Assembly: GCA_002698995.1 (NCBI GenBank)
Contig: PAAX01000019.1
Span: forward strand, 124,001 to 188,000
Reading direction: 5' to 3'
Length of the DNA: 64,000 bases
Source: Ignavibacteriota bacterium
GTDB lineage: Bacteria > Bacteroidota > Ignavibacteria > Ignavibacteriales > Melioribacteraceae
In this document: in pieces, positions 47,541 through 56,113 of the stretch
Position numbering within the stretch: position 1 is the stretch's first letter
Layout: each line of letters starts with the position of its first letter
Position numbers and translations under genes: made by a program
Notes under the pieces: generated by a model
Database searches by the model: none
What the model was told of the DNA's origin: nothing
The model's input: only the letters and a program-made list of their open reading frames with translations

Positions 47541-48534
47541 ATTTTGAAATTACATTTTTGTCATACATTTCTTTTGCTCTTAAAATCATATTTTCTATTG
47601 CCAAAGGAGTACTTGAACCATGACCGATAATACTAATTCCATTAACTCCTAACAGTGGAACACCACCATGCTTCTGGTAATCCAAATCACTCAATGCTTT
47701 TCTTAAAGCACCTTTTGCAATCAATACTTTGATTTTATCTAAAAGACTTCCTTCAGCAACAGTTCTCATTTTAGCTTTAAGAAAACCGATTACACTTTCA
47801 CCAAACTTCAATATTATATTTCCAACAAAACCATCACATACAACAACATTAACTGCGCCATTCAGTATATCTCTGCCTTCTACATTTCCGATATAGTTAA
47901 GCTTACTTTCCTTAAGCAGTTTGTTTGTGGCAAATGTTAACTCATTTCCTTTTGATTCTTCCTCACCAACGCTTAATAAACCTACAGAAGGATTAGCAAC
48001 ACCATAAATTTCTTTACAAAATATTGTTCCCATTGCAGAGTATTCCAATAAATGCTGAGGTTTAGAATCAACACTAGCACCGGCATCAAAAACTAAAGTG
48101 AATGAACCTAATTGATTTGGGAAAGAGGCTCCAATTGTTGGTCTCCCTACTCCCGGTATTCTTCCCATAATTAAAGTTGAAGCAGTTAGCATAGCTCCAG
48201 TATTACCGGCACTAACAAATGCATCTGCTTTTTTTTCTTTAACTAATGAAGCACCAATAACAATTGATGAGTTCTTTTTAGTTTTTATTGCAGTTGTTGG
48301 AGTATCAGACATTAAAATTTTTTCAGGAGCATGAACAATCCAATCTTCCGGAATATTCAAATTATTTTGACTGGCAACTTTTAGAATTTCATTTTTATCG
48401 CCGACAAGTAATAATTCAAACGACTTGAATTTAGTCCATGCATTATAAGCACCAATAACGTCGTTATGGGGAGAATTGTCACTCCCCATTGCATCGACCG
48501 CAATAACACACTTTTTATTATTATTGGAAATCAT
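47506..48534 (-). CDS. plsX: Phosphate acyltransferase PlsX
   Basis: This 342 aa protein makes acyl-phosphate from acyl-ACP for phospholipid synthesis. The family pattern includes CVIAVDAMGSDNSPHNDVIGAYNAW, KKNSSIVIGASLVKEKKADAFVSAGNTGAMLTASTLIMGRIPGVGRPTIGASFP, SVGEEESKGNELT, VVVCDGFVGNIILKFGES and HGGVPLLGVNGISIIGHGSS. It lies 11 bases after rpmF and overlaps fabH, as in the conserved yceD-rpmF-plsX-fabH order. Confidence 0.97.
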   Translation of the reverse strand: MISNNNKKCVIAVDAMGSDNSPHNDVIGAYNAWTKFKSFELLLVGDKNEILKVASQNNLNIPEDWIVHAPEKILMSDTPTTAIKTKKNSSIVIGASLVKEKKADAFVSAGNTGAMLTASTLIMGRIPGVGRPTIGASFPNQLGSFTLVFDAGASVDSKPQHLLEYSAMGTIFCKEIYGVANPSVGLLSVGEEESKGNELTFATNKLLKESKLNYIGNVEGRDILNGAVNVVVCDGFVGNIILKFGESVIGFLKAKMRTVAEGSLLDKIKVLIAKGALRKALSDLDYQKHGGVPLLGVNGISIIGHGSSTPLAIENMILRAKEMYDKNVISKFEEAIKDYAVK

Positions 48535-48545
48535 CTAGGATTGGA

Positions 48546-48725
48546 TTATGATTCGGGAACAAACATTGATCTGCCGGCATAGTAACCGCAATTAGGGCAT
48601 GCACGGTGGCTCAATTTAATTTCTCCGCAATTTGAGCATTTAGCTATAGAAGGTGCACTTGCTTTGTAGTGAGTTCTTCTTTTATCTCTTCTACTCTTTG
48701 ATATTTTTCGCTTTGGATGTGCCAT
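48546..48725 (-). CDS. rpmF: 50S ribosomal protein L32
   Basis: This 59-codon gene is too short for routine ORF lists. Its ATG is at 48725 and its TAA at 48546. The protein starts [21 protein letters not shown]. The zinc-binding cysteines sit in [21 protein letters not shown], the diagnostic CxxC...CxxC of L32. It ends [10 protein letters not shown]. It lies 16 bases after the YceD-like gene and 11 bases before plsX. Confidence 0.96.
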   Translation of the reverse strand: MAHPKRKISKSRRDKRRTHYKASAPSIAKCSNCGEIKLSHRACPNCGYYAGRSMFVPES

Positions 48726-48741
48726 TTTTCTACCTTAGTTA

Positions 48742-49245
48742 TTATTTTAATTTATCTTTTAATTTCATTAACGGCAGCCATTGTGGATTAATTTCCCCTT
48801 GACTGCAGCTGCAAGTTTCATTATTTAAGTTAGTACCGCATCTCAAACATAATCCTTTGCAATTATCATCACAAAGAACTTTCATTGGAATTGAAAGATT
48901 AACATACTCTTTAACATCTTTAGAAATATTTATTCTATCTTGTTCAGGCTTTAAGAAATAAACTCCTTCATCTTCACTTACTTTTGAATCATCTCCCGAT
49001 ACAAGGTATGTCAAAACAAAATCATTAAAGACTTCTGCATCAAAATCTTCCGTACATCTATCACATGTTAAGTGAGCAAAAGCTGAGGTTTCGCAAAATA
49101 GAACTACTTGCGAAAATGATTTATCCATTTTAATACGGCATTTAACTTTATCAAAGAACTTTTCTTCGAGTCCTAATTCTTCAACTTTTTCGGATAATTC
49201 AAATTCATGAATTCCGTCTTCATAATTATTTATTTTAATAATCAT
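48742..49245 (-). CDS. yceD: YceD/DUF177 family protein
   Basis: This 167 aa protein belongs to the DUF177 family, usually upstream of rpmF as here. It has the SQVVLFCETSAFAHLTCDRCTEDFDAEVFNDFVLTYL middle region. The cysteine-rich end is LCDDNCKGLCLRCGTNLNNETCSC, then INPQWLPLMKLKDKLK. Bacterial and plant relatives have been tied to 23S rRNA accumulation. The start at 49245 is the first ATG. The upstream 177-base gap has no gene and should hold the operon promoter. Confidence 0.92.
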   Translation of the reverse strand: MIIKINNYEDGIHEFELSEKVEELGLEEKFFDKVKCRIKMDKSFSQVVLFCETSAFAHLTCDRCTEDFDAEVFNDFVLTYLVSGDDSKVSEDEGVYFLKPEQDRINISKDVKEYVNLSIPMKVLCDDNCKGLCLRCGTNLNNETCSCSQGEINPQWLPLMKLKDKLK

Positions 49246-49422
49246 CAGGGCATCCCCCGAAATTTCAAACGCAAAATATACGATTAGTTTGCATTTTAAT
49301 CAAGAATTTATCTTTAAGATGATTTCGACTTTATTGCAACTTAAATTATTCATTTATTATAAATTATTTGTGCCGCTTAATCTAAAATCTTATCATTATT
49401 AAAATAACTTACTTAAAAACAA

Positions 49423-51210
49423 CTAATTATCATTATAAATTGCAATAATAATATTTCCTTTTACAGGCAATAATTCATCTTCAACTGTAAATGGAATTAG
49501 TTTTCTATTATTATCAATTAAGAAAAGCGGAATTACAGAATCTCTATTTTTCTCCATAAATTTATCAAATGTAAATTCTTCTGAAAGTTTAGTTGATTTT
49601 ATTACAGCACCCCGCAAAAATTTTTGGTTAATCATACTATAATTCATTCCGCTGCCAAATAGATATCTTCCTCTTAAATGCTGAGGTGAAAAATTATTCT
49701 CTTCTGTTTCATTTTTTGGTATTAGTTGGAATAGATTTTCAACTTCAAATATTTCTGAAAAATTTAACACTCCCAATGAATTTACTTCATCATTGGAAGT
49801 TAAAGCTACAAACTTTCCCATTCCGTCTAGATTAATTTCGTCTGCAATATGTTCAGATATAATACTTTCATTTACAGCTTTAATTCCATTTAACTTAGCA
49901 TTTTTTACGTTAGATCTATTTGTATCGAACAGCAATACATCAAAACCGTTCTGATTTATAACTTTAGCAATATCCACAACCCAATCCTGTCCCCCAGCAA
50001 TTATAATTCCTTGCGGATTTGTTTGAGATATTTTTAAAATCTTAGCAGCTATCGGAGAGATTAATCCATAAAACAAAACTGTTCCAATAATAACCAAAAA
50101 TGTAATTGGAACAAGATATTCAATTTGATCGATGTTTATATTTGTTAATTTGATAGCAAATACCGATGATACAGCTGCTGCCACAATTCCACGAGGAGCC
50201 AGCAGAGAAATAAATATTTTATCTTTTAGTTTAAAATCAGATTTTAATGTTGCAGTAAAAACCGAAATCGGACGTGCAATTAAAATTATTATTCCTAAAA
50301 ATATTAATGAAGAAATACTAATGATTTCTAAATCACTCATTGTTAATCTTGCAGATAAGAGTATAAATAAAATGGGAATCATTATTACGGTAAGATTTTC
50401 TTTAAAATCCTTTATCTTTTTAATAGGAGTATAATTTTGATTTGCCAGAACAATTCCCATTAAAGTTGCAGCAAGAAGACCGGATTCTTCTTGAAAAAAA
50501 TTTGACAAATTAAATACTATAACAACAAATGCAAGCGTAGCTATTTCATGAAGATAATCGGGTATCCAGAATTTTTTTAGAAGATAGACTAACAATAGAG
50601 CAAAACCACCTCCAATTAATGAACCGAGTAAAATTGTTTTTAATAAACTGAACAAAATTGCTGTTGCTGCCTGCTGAACTTCTCCGATTAAAATAGCTTC
50701 AAAAACTAAAATTGCTAAAAGAGCGCCAATAGGATCAATTAAAATTCCTTCCCATTTTAACGTGTTAGATATAGTTTGTTTTGGTCTGATATTTCTAAGC
50801 ATTGGCCCAATTACAGTTGGACCGGTTACAGTTAATACTGCTCCTAATAAAATTGATACCTGCATGTTCAATTCAAATAAAAGATGCGCAGAAAAAGTTG
50901 TAATAATCCATGTAATTAAAACACCAACGGAAATTAAGGAAGCAACAACTTTTCCAATTTCTCTGAATTCATTAATCTTTAATGTTAATCCCCCTTCAAA
51001 TAAAATTATTGCTACTGAAAGAGAAACAAACGGAATTAATAATTCACCGAAAATTTTATCAGGATTTAAGTAGCCCCAAATTGGTCCAACTAAAATTCCA
51101 AATGATAATAAAAATAATATTGAAGGAATCTTAATTTTCCATGATAACCATTGTGCGGCAAACCCTAATAAAACAATTAGTGAAAGACTTAATAAAATTT
51201 CATGAGACAT
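49423..51210 (-). CDS. CPA1-family sodium/proton antiporter with C-terminal nucleotide-binding-like domain
   Basis: This 595 aa protein has about 12 membrane helices at residues 1-390. Motifs are FGILVGPIWGYLNPDKIFG, SVAIILFEGGLTLKINEF, LGAVLTVTGPTVIGPMLRNIRP, LKWEGILIDPIGALLAILVFEA (the acidic DP ion-binding region) and SLLAPRGIVAAAVSSVFAI. A C-terminal Rossmann-like TrkA-N region follows (PQGIIIAGGQDWVVDIAKVINQNGFDVLLFDTNRSNVKNAKLNGIKAV). Such domains can gate ion transport by ligand binding. The gene is monocistronic. Confidence 0.92.
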   Translation of the reverse strand: MSHEILLSLSLIVLLGFAAQWLSWKIKIPSILFLLSFGILVGPIWGYLNPDKIFGELLIPFVSLSVAIILFEGGLTLKINEFREIGKVVASLISVGVLITWIITTFSAHLLFELNMQVSILLGAVLTVTGPTVIGPMLRNIRPKQTISNTLKWEGILIDPIGALLAILVFEAILIGEVQQAATAILFSLLKTILLGSLIGGGFALLLVYLLKKFWIPDYLHEIATLAFVVIVFNLSNFFQEESGLLAATLMGIVLANQNYTPIKKIKDFKENLTVIMIPILFILLSARLTMSDLEIISISSLIFLGIIILIARPISVFTATLKSDFKLKDKIFISLLAPRGIVAAAVSSVFAIKLTNINIDQIEYLVPITFLVIIGTVLFYGLISPIAAKILKISQTNPQGIIIAGGQDWVVDIAKVINQNGFDVLLFDTNRSNVKNAKLNGIKAVNESIISEHIADEINLDGMGKFVALTSNDEVNSLGVLNFSEIFEVENLFQLIPKNETEENNFSPQHLRGRYLFGSGMNYSMINQKFLRGAVIKSTKLSEEFTFDKFMEKNRDSVIPLFLIDNNRKLIPFTVEDELLPVKGNIIIAIYNDN

Positions 51211-51246
51211 AAAAAGTATTCTTTTGTAATAAAATAATTTGATGAA

Positions 51247-52011
51247 CTAAATATTGAGATATTTCTCGAACATCTTTTTTGCTTCATTATAACCTTCATC
51301 AATAAGATTATCAATTTGATTTGTTTCAACCATATTATACTTGGAAAGATCAGGTTTAATAAGCATATCTGCTTCTTCAGTTTGAAGTTTTGTTGCAGTC
51401 ATAATAGTAAAATCAAAAGTATTAAGCAAAACTTCTATAATATTTTCCGGTCTTTTTTGATTTCTTCCGGCATTAAGATCCACAGCAATAATATAATCGG
51501 CTCCAAACTTCTTTAATGGAGAAATAGGAACATTCTCAACAATACCGCCGTCAACTAAAAGATCATTATTAATTTCAACCGGGGCAAATAAACCTGGTAT
51601 TGAAGTAGATGCCATAACTGCTTTATCAACTTTACATTTGGTCAGTATTACTTTTTTCCCGTTTGAAATATCGGTTGTAATTACTGCTAAAGGAATTGAA
51701 GAACTTTCAAAATTGGGATTTTTTATTTTATCAGAAATCAATGCACCGATATTTTTATTTGAGAGAAGTCCATATTGCGATAATGATATTGTTGAAATAT
51801 CCATCCAGTCCAAAGACAAAGCAATTTCTTTAATTGATTTCCAGTTAAAGCCAAATGCTGTAAAAGCGGCAATTAATGAACCGATACTTGTACCTGAGAT
51901 AAAACTTATCTTAATATTAACTTCATCTAAAGCTTTTAATACTCCAATATGAGCTGTGCCTAAAACAGCACCTCCACCAAGAGCCAGTCCTATTTTCTTA
52001 TCTTTGAGCAT
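51247..52011 (-). CDS. Patatin-like phospholipase (RssA family)
   Basis: This 254 aa protein has the patatin catalytic pattern. The oxyanion loop is LALGGGAVLGTAHIGVLKAL. The nucleophile Ser is in the GTSIGS elbow (residues about 40-45). The catalytic Asp is in VDGGIVENVPISPLKKFGADYIIAVDLNAG. It lacks a signal peptide and should be a cytoplasmic or peripheral membrane lipase acting on phospholipids or lysophospholipids. It lies 36 bases upstream of the CPA1 gene. The physiological substrate is unknown. Confidence 0.92.
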   Translation of the reverse strand: MLKDKKIGLALGGGAVLGTAHIGVLKALDEVNIKISFISGTSIGSLIAAFTAFGFNWKSIKEIALSLDWMDISTISLSQYGLLSNKNIGALISDKIKNPNFESSSIPLAVITTDISNGKKVILTKCKVDKAVMASTSIPGLFAPVEINNDLLVDGGIVENVPISPLKKFGADYIIAVDLNAGRNQKRPENIIEVLLNTFDFTIMTATKLQTEEADMLIKPDLSKYNMVETNQIDNLIDEGYNEAKKMFEKYLNI

Positions 52012-52110
52012 ATAATAATTCTATTTTTATTAATAAAACTAATTATGAAATATTTTCTGATAAATCTTAGAATGATATATATATAAGGATTTTACGAAGA
52101 AAAAGATTTA

Positions 52111-52788
52111 CTAAGGATTCTCTAAAATTTTGTATGCCCTTCTAGTTTCTTCAATAAACTTTTTAGTTTTATTGTAATCCTTTCTTCCATCAGCTGCTTC
52201 TATCCCTGTATGAACATCAACACCAAAAGGTTTAACGGTTAAAATTGCTTCTCTAACATTTTCATGATTCAATCCGCCAGCAAGTATAACAGGTTTTGGT
52301 GATAATTCAATTAATCGTTTACTAATATTCCAATCATGAGTTTTTCCGGTTGCACCTGAAGCTCCGGTTTCAGGATCAAATGTATCGGTAATATATAAGT
52401 CAATCCAATTTGAATTTTCTGCAATTACATTTTCTAACTCATTTAGGTTACTTCCGGTAATAACGAGGCTTTTTATTACTTCTATATCGGGGCGATTCGA
52501 TTTTAATTTTTGTAGCTGTACTGTTTCAATTTTACCATGCAGTTGAACCACTGTAACATTCAACTTATCGCAAAATTTTATTATTTCTTCTGCATCATCA
52601 AGATAAGTTATTAAAACTGCTTTGTAGGGAGCATGAATATTTTTAATAACTTCAGTTGCTTCCTCTTCGGTTAAGTCCTCTTTATTTACAGGAAGTCTCA
52701 ATGGAAATCCTAAATAATGAACTCCCAAATCCATTAACATTTGAGCTTCGCTTAAATCAATAATTCCGGCTGCTTGAATGATATACAT
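52111..52788 (-). CDS. TrpF-like (phosphoribosylanthranilate isomerase fold) protein lacking the catalytic cysteine
   Basis: This 225 aa TIM-barrel protein aligns end to end with TrpF. It has LGVHYLGFPL, VVQLHGKIETVQLQKLK, the DTFDPETGASGATGKTHDW block with the catalytic Asp, PVILAGGLNHENV, and FGVDVHTGIEAADGRKDYNKTKKFIE. The catalytic base Cys7 of TrpF (K-I-C-G-I) is here Ala7 (Q-A-A-G-I). No other trp gene is near. It may be a divergent isomerase or a binding protein using the same fold, so the enzyme name should not be transferred uncritically. Confidence 0.82.
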   Translation of the reverse strand: MYIIQAAGIIDLSEAQMLMDLGVHYLGFPLRLPVNKEDLTEEEATEVIKNIHAPYKAVLITYLDDAEEIIKFCDKLNVTVVQLHGKIETVQLQKLKSNRPDIEVIKSLVITGSNLNELENVIAENSNWIDLYITDTFDPETGASGATGKTHDWNISKRLIELSPKPVILAGGLNHENVREAILTVKPFGVDVHTGIEAADGRKDYNKTKKFIEETRRAYKILENP

Positions 52789-52874
52789 TATTATAATCCT
52801 TTATGAAAACACAAATATATGTGTTTTAAAGAAAAGTATTTGTTTGCTGCTAATGTTATAACAGTCTTATAGTT

Positions 52875-54467
52875 TTAAATAAGTTTCTTTTTTCTTTTTA
52901 GAATTTTTATATAAACCCAATCATAAAAACCAGAAAAAATAATAGCGAGGAAAAATAAAGAACCAAGTGGAACAATTAAAATATAGAAGCTTCCAACAAT
53001 TCCTTGAAAGAATCTTCCATTATGAATCTCAAATAGATAATTCCATAAAGACATTCTAAAATCATTAGTAATTTTATCCGGCATAATAAATCTGTCATCT
53101 ATTTTTGAACTGCCAAGAGGAATAATTCCTTGTTCATGTGCGGAAATAAACTCTTTACCATCGGGTAATTTAAAGTAACCGGTTACCATAATATCTGCGG
53201 GCATCACATTAGAGAAATCGTTTAACTCTTTTTTATTAATTAAATCGAATGGTTTTTCTGTATTACTTTTCACCTCAAATAATCCACCAAACGAACCAAC
53301 TAAATAGTTCTCATTTTCAAACATTTCAAAAACTGTTGCTCCCATTACAAAAATTGGAGCATTAATTTTATCCAATTCAAAATTTTCGGAAAAGTCATAT
53401 TTTCCGCTGAAAATTCCTTCCTTTGTTGCAATTAATATTTTTTCTTTATTAGGATTGTACAATGCATTCTGAATTTTTTCATGCCATATATTTTCCGGTA
53501 GAATGCCGGGATAAAATGCTGCATCAACAGAACCGTTAGCAATTACAGCCAATAATGGGGGACGCATAAAAAACGCTGTTCCGGCTATAATTAATGTTAT
53601 TGCTGCAGTCCAAATACCAAGTTTTAAATGATACTTAAAAAATAATCTGTAAAATAATTTTTCAGAATTGTTTAATGGAATTTTCCTTTCTCTTTTTCTT
53701 TTCAATCTTTTAGGAAAATACCAGACATAAAATGCTGATAGACTTAAGAAAAATATAATTAAGCCGACAAAATCAAACAACAATCTTCCCGGTAAACCCC
53801 AAACTCTTCCATCATGTAGGTGAAAGAAAAGATCAACAAGCGTAACTATTCTATTATTTTCTTTTCGCTTTAATTCAACTTTCCGAAAACTTAATAAATC
53901 ATTGTGAATATTCGATCTGTACACATTTGATTCAGTAAAGACAACTAATTGCTCTTCAACCGGTAATATTCTTTTAACACTCTCTTTTTCTTCGGATAGA
54001 TTAATTTGTTTCCAAACATTATCAATGAAGCTATTATAATACAGTCCGTCGTCAGCTGCTGCAAAGAGAATTTGCAAGGAATCATTTTCATGAAGAAATA
54101 AATCATTCGTTTTCAAATAATAGTAAGATTCCGTATAGCCTTTCATAAATGGGTAAAATGTTTTACCACCGTCATTACTTTCCCAAACACCAAGTTTACC
54201 GGAACCAAATAATCTTTCTTTATTCGTATTGGAATAAACAATCCTGGTAAGCGAACTTCTATTCCAGTTTTCAATATGATAATGACTAGGTATTAACCAG
54301 CCTGGGACTGAAATATTAGAAATAAGTTCAGGATGATTCATTAAAATTCCGGATGCACTTTCCCACATCAAAAAAAGTACTAATAACAATCCGATATATT
54401 TATGAATCCACTTAGAAAGCTTGAATAATTTTTTCATTAATTTATTATAAGATTTAATGAGAATCAC
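52875..54467 (-). CDS. PepSY-type membrane protein with large sensor-like periplasmic loops
   Basis: This 530 aa protein has four membrane segments at about residues 18-38, 226-248, 279-299 and 494-520. The pattern is that of PepSY-associated TM proteins (LSKWIHKYIGLLLVLFLMWESASGILMNHPEL, FHLHDGRVWGLPGRLLFDFVGLIIFF, EIHNGRFFQGIVGSFYIL). The two long periplasmic loops contain BNR/propeller-like repeats (LGVWESNDGGKTFYPF, EGIFSGKYDFSE, NYLVGSFGGLFEVKS). Relatives are linked to siderophore reduction or cell-envelope sensing. The function here is not known. The upstream region holds a CTTATAA/TTATAAG inverted repeat. Confidence 0.78.
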   Translation of the reverse strand: MILIKSYNKLMKKLFKLSKWIHKYIGLLLVLFLMWESASGILMNHPELISNISVPGWLIPSHYHIENWNRSSLTRIVYSNTNKERLFGSGKLGVWESNDGGKTFYPFMKGYTESYYYLKTNDLFLHENDSLQILFAAADDGLYYNSFIDNVWKQINLSEEKESVKRILPVEEQLVVFTESNVYRSNIHNDLLSFRKVELKRKENNRIVTLVDLFFHLHDGRVWGLPGRLLFDFVGLIIFFLSLSAFYVWYFPKRLKRKRERKIPLNNSEKLFYRLFFKYHLKLGIWTAAITLIIAGTAFFMRPPLLAVIANGSVDAAFYPGILPENIWHEKIQNALYNPNKEKILIATKEGIFSGKYDFSENFELDKINAPIFVMGATVFEMFENENYLVGSFGGLFEVKSNTEKPFDLINKKELNDFSNVMPADIMVTGYFKLPDGKEFISAHEQGIIPLGSSKIDDRFIMPDKITNDFRMSLWNYLFEIHNGRFFQGIVGSFYILIVPLGSLFFLAIIFSGFYDWVYIKILKRKKKLI

Positions 54468-54489
54468 AATTCAGAATTTTTCAATAAAA

Positions 54490-54513
54490 CTTATAAGCGA
54501 ACTTTGTTATAAG
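54490..54513. repeat. CTTATAA/TTATAAG inverted repeat
   Basis: A perfect 7-bp inverted repeat, CTTATAA at 54490-54496 and TTATAAG at 54507-54513, is separated by 10 bases. It lies 22 bases upstream of the PepSY-type gene start. A further CTTATAA-like copy occurs just before the ATG on the minus strand. It could be an operator or a promoter-proximal stem. In AT-rich DNA chance is possible, so the confidence is low. Confidence 0.3.
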
Positions 54514-54568
54514 ATATAAAAAATTTTGAAGTGTTAGAATAAGACATTTGACCTTATTACACAATACC

Positions 54569-54586
54569 TACAATTTGGTAATTGTA
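54569..54586. repeat. TACAATT/AATTGTA hairpin
   Basis: A perfect 7-bp stem, TACAATT at 54569-54575 and AATTGTA at 54580-54586, surrounds the 4-base loop TGGT. It lies 41 bases after the stop codon of the small minus-strand gene at 54628-54849. It may be the weak terminator of that gene, but there is no G/C clamp or long T-run. Confidence 0.35.
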
Positions 54587-54627
54587 AATATTAAGGCAAA
54601 TTAAGAAATGAGAACAGAAACTAGATT

Positions 54628-54849
54628 TTATTTTATATTGAAGTTTCTAAGCATTCTCGGTTTTGTTTTACAAAACTCTACTGCATCATCTAAGGATTCG
54701 GTTTCAAACAAAACATTATCGTCACTTATTAACTTACACTGGTACTTAGATTCAACAACTAATTCCTTCCCTTTCCAAAAGCGGTTAGTAGTTATTCGAT
54801 GTATCTGAATTCCGTTAATTCTTTTTATTATTGCCATAGTTTTTCCCAC
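54628..54849 (-). CDS. Small hypothetical protein
   Basis: This is a 69-73 aa protein that I do not recognise. The GTG at 54849 gives 73 residues. The ATG at 54837 (MAIIKRINGIQIHRITTNRFW) is the more natural start. The predicted product has a basic beta-like N-half (MAIIKRINGIQIHRI) and an acidic helix (DNVLFETESLDDAVEFCKTK). A plus-strand frame also runs across it, but that product looks non-protein-like. Gaps of 151-161 bases on both sides suggest a lone gene. Confidence 0.5.
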   Translation of the reverse strand: MGKTMAIIKRINGIQIHRITTNRFWKGKELVVESKYQCKLISDDNVLFETESLDDAVEFCKTKPRMLRNFNIK

Positions 54850-55000
54850 GTATCTAAATAATTAGACTGCAAGTTGTTGATTAAATAAAATATTCTAAAG
54901 TAAATTTTTCTCTCAGCAAAATTTAACACTATTTAATGAAGTTTGAAAGCCCTCTATAATTTTGAAATATCTAATTGAGTAAATCAATCTATTAAAGAAA

Positions 55001-55366
55001 TCATCCATCAATATATTTTGCAATAATCAATTTTAGAGCTTCAGCATTATTTATCTCTAAATTTTTAGATGAAAAAAGAAATGTAACATCATTATGTTTT
55101 TTTATTAGGGAAATAAATTCAATTAGATTTTCTTCATTACTCAATATTTCTTTTTCGTACTTTGCTATGAACTCATTCCACTTATTACCATCATGATTAT
55201 ACCATTTTCTTAATTCATTGCTCGGTGATATTTCCTTATACCATAAATCAATCTTCCCTTTTTCTTTTGATATTCCTCTAGGCCAGAGCCTATCAACTAA
55301 AATTCTAAATCCATCTTCATTTGAATATTCATCATAGATTCTTTTTACTCTTATCATTTTATCCAC
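55001..55366 (-). CDS. DUF488 family protein (YeaO-like)
   Basis: This 121 aa protein matches the DUF488 family. It has IRVKRIYDEYSNEDGFRILVDRLWPRGISKEKGKIDLWYKEISPSNELRKWYNHD and the ending VTFLFSSKNLEINNAEALKLII. The conserved DRLWPRG and KWY-HD motifs are present. The likely start is the ATG giving MIRVKRIYD, three codons inside the first possible start. The role of the family is unknown. Confidence 0.9.
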   Translation of the reverse strand: MDKMIRVKRIYDEYSNEDGFRILVDRLWPRGISKEKGKIDLWYKEISPSNELRKWYNHDGNKWNEFIAKYEKEILSNEENLIEFISLIKKHNDVTFLFSSKNLEINNAEALKLIIAKYIDG

Positions 55367-55501
55367 ACAATTTTTTTAATAATTAAATTAGCCATTTCAC
55401 GACAATTGTTCATGATTTTTTTACCATTAAATGTTAGATGGGATGTGTCATTAATTATAAATAAATATTTAATAACTTAGGTATGAAAATGATGAATAAG
55501 A

Positions 55502-55536
55502 ATAGAGACGCTTATTATCACGTCTCTATCTTTTTT
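55502..55536. terminator. Hairpin with T-run after the lipoprotein gene
   Basis: ATAGAGACG at 55502-55510 pairs with CGTCTCTAT at 55521-55529 around a 10-base loop, giving a 9-bp stem. TTTTTT follows at 55531-55536 on the plus strand. On the minus strand it lies downstream of the lipoprotein gene (ends 55588) and is followed by TTCTTATTC, so it could end that transcript. The clean T-run, though, is on the plus side, where no gene precedes it. Confidence 0.6.
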
Positions 55537-55587
55537 GAAGAGAATAAATAATTAAATAAACAGCTAAATATTTTCTAGCTTCATTTA

Positions 55588-56028
55588 CTAATATGGAAAT
55601 TCAAGTTCTTTTATTGAATATGCATTTCCATTGACTCTTAAAACAGCATCACCCAAATAAACCAAATTTCCACCCATCCAGCTTTCAGTTTTAAGTCCGG
55701 TATATTGAAGAGAATTATTTGTCCCATTTTCTTGTGCACTTAAAGTAAGTTTCTCTTCAGTTTTATTTCCGGTAAAATTAAAATTAAACTCAGTATAAGT
55801 AAAAGTTGAAGAACCATAAGCAAAAGTACCTGAGCCGTTCAATGCACCGTCTTTTTCGTTAAATGTTACATTTACTTTAATGCTGTCGGTAATACCATTT
55901 GTAGTTCCCCATTCAGAAACATTCCATGTTAATGTATTAGTGTTGGATGAAGATGCTGGATTATCTTCATCACTGCAGGAAGTTAGAACAAAAAGAAACA
56001 AAGCAAAAATTACCAAATATATTTTCAT
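55588..56028 (-). CDS. Hypothetical lipoprotein
   Basis: This 146 aa protein has a lipoprotein signal (IFALFLFVLTSCSDED) with Cys18 as the lipidation site and an adjacent acidic tail. A short Ser/Asn linker follows, then a beta-rich domain with repeating FNEKDGALNGSGTFAYGSSTFTYTEFNFNFTG segments. No domain is recognised. Genes of this type are common surface or periplasmic lipoproteins in this group. A hairpin 50 bases downstream likely ends the transcript. Confidence 0.8.
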   Translation of the reverse strand: MKIYLVIFALFLFVLTSCSDEDNPASSSNTNTLTWNVSEWGTTNGITDSIKVNVTFNEKDGALNGSGTFAYGSSTFTYTEFNFNFTGNKTEEKLTLSAQENGTNNSLQYTGLKTESWMGGNLVYLGDAVLRVNGNAYSIKELEFPY

Positions 56029-56113
56029 GATTTACTCTCCTAATTTGTTTTACAAATAATACTTTGCATTAATTGGGACACATTTTATGATTTTTATAAC
56101 TAGTTCAACTATA

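Noticed and set aside
54608-54808. Plus-strand frame of 66 aa opposite the small minus-strand gene
   Set aside because: The composition is not protein-like and there is no supporting upstream signal; the minus-strand frame is more plausible.
55483-55551. 22-codon plus-strand frame across the hairpin
   Set aside because: It is very short, overlaps the terminator-like stem and has no supporting feature.
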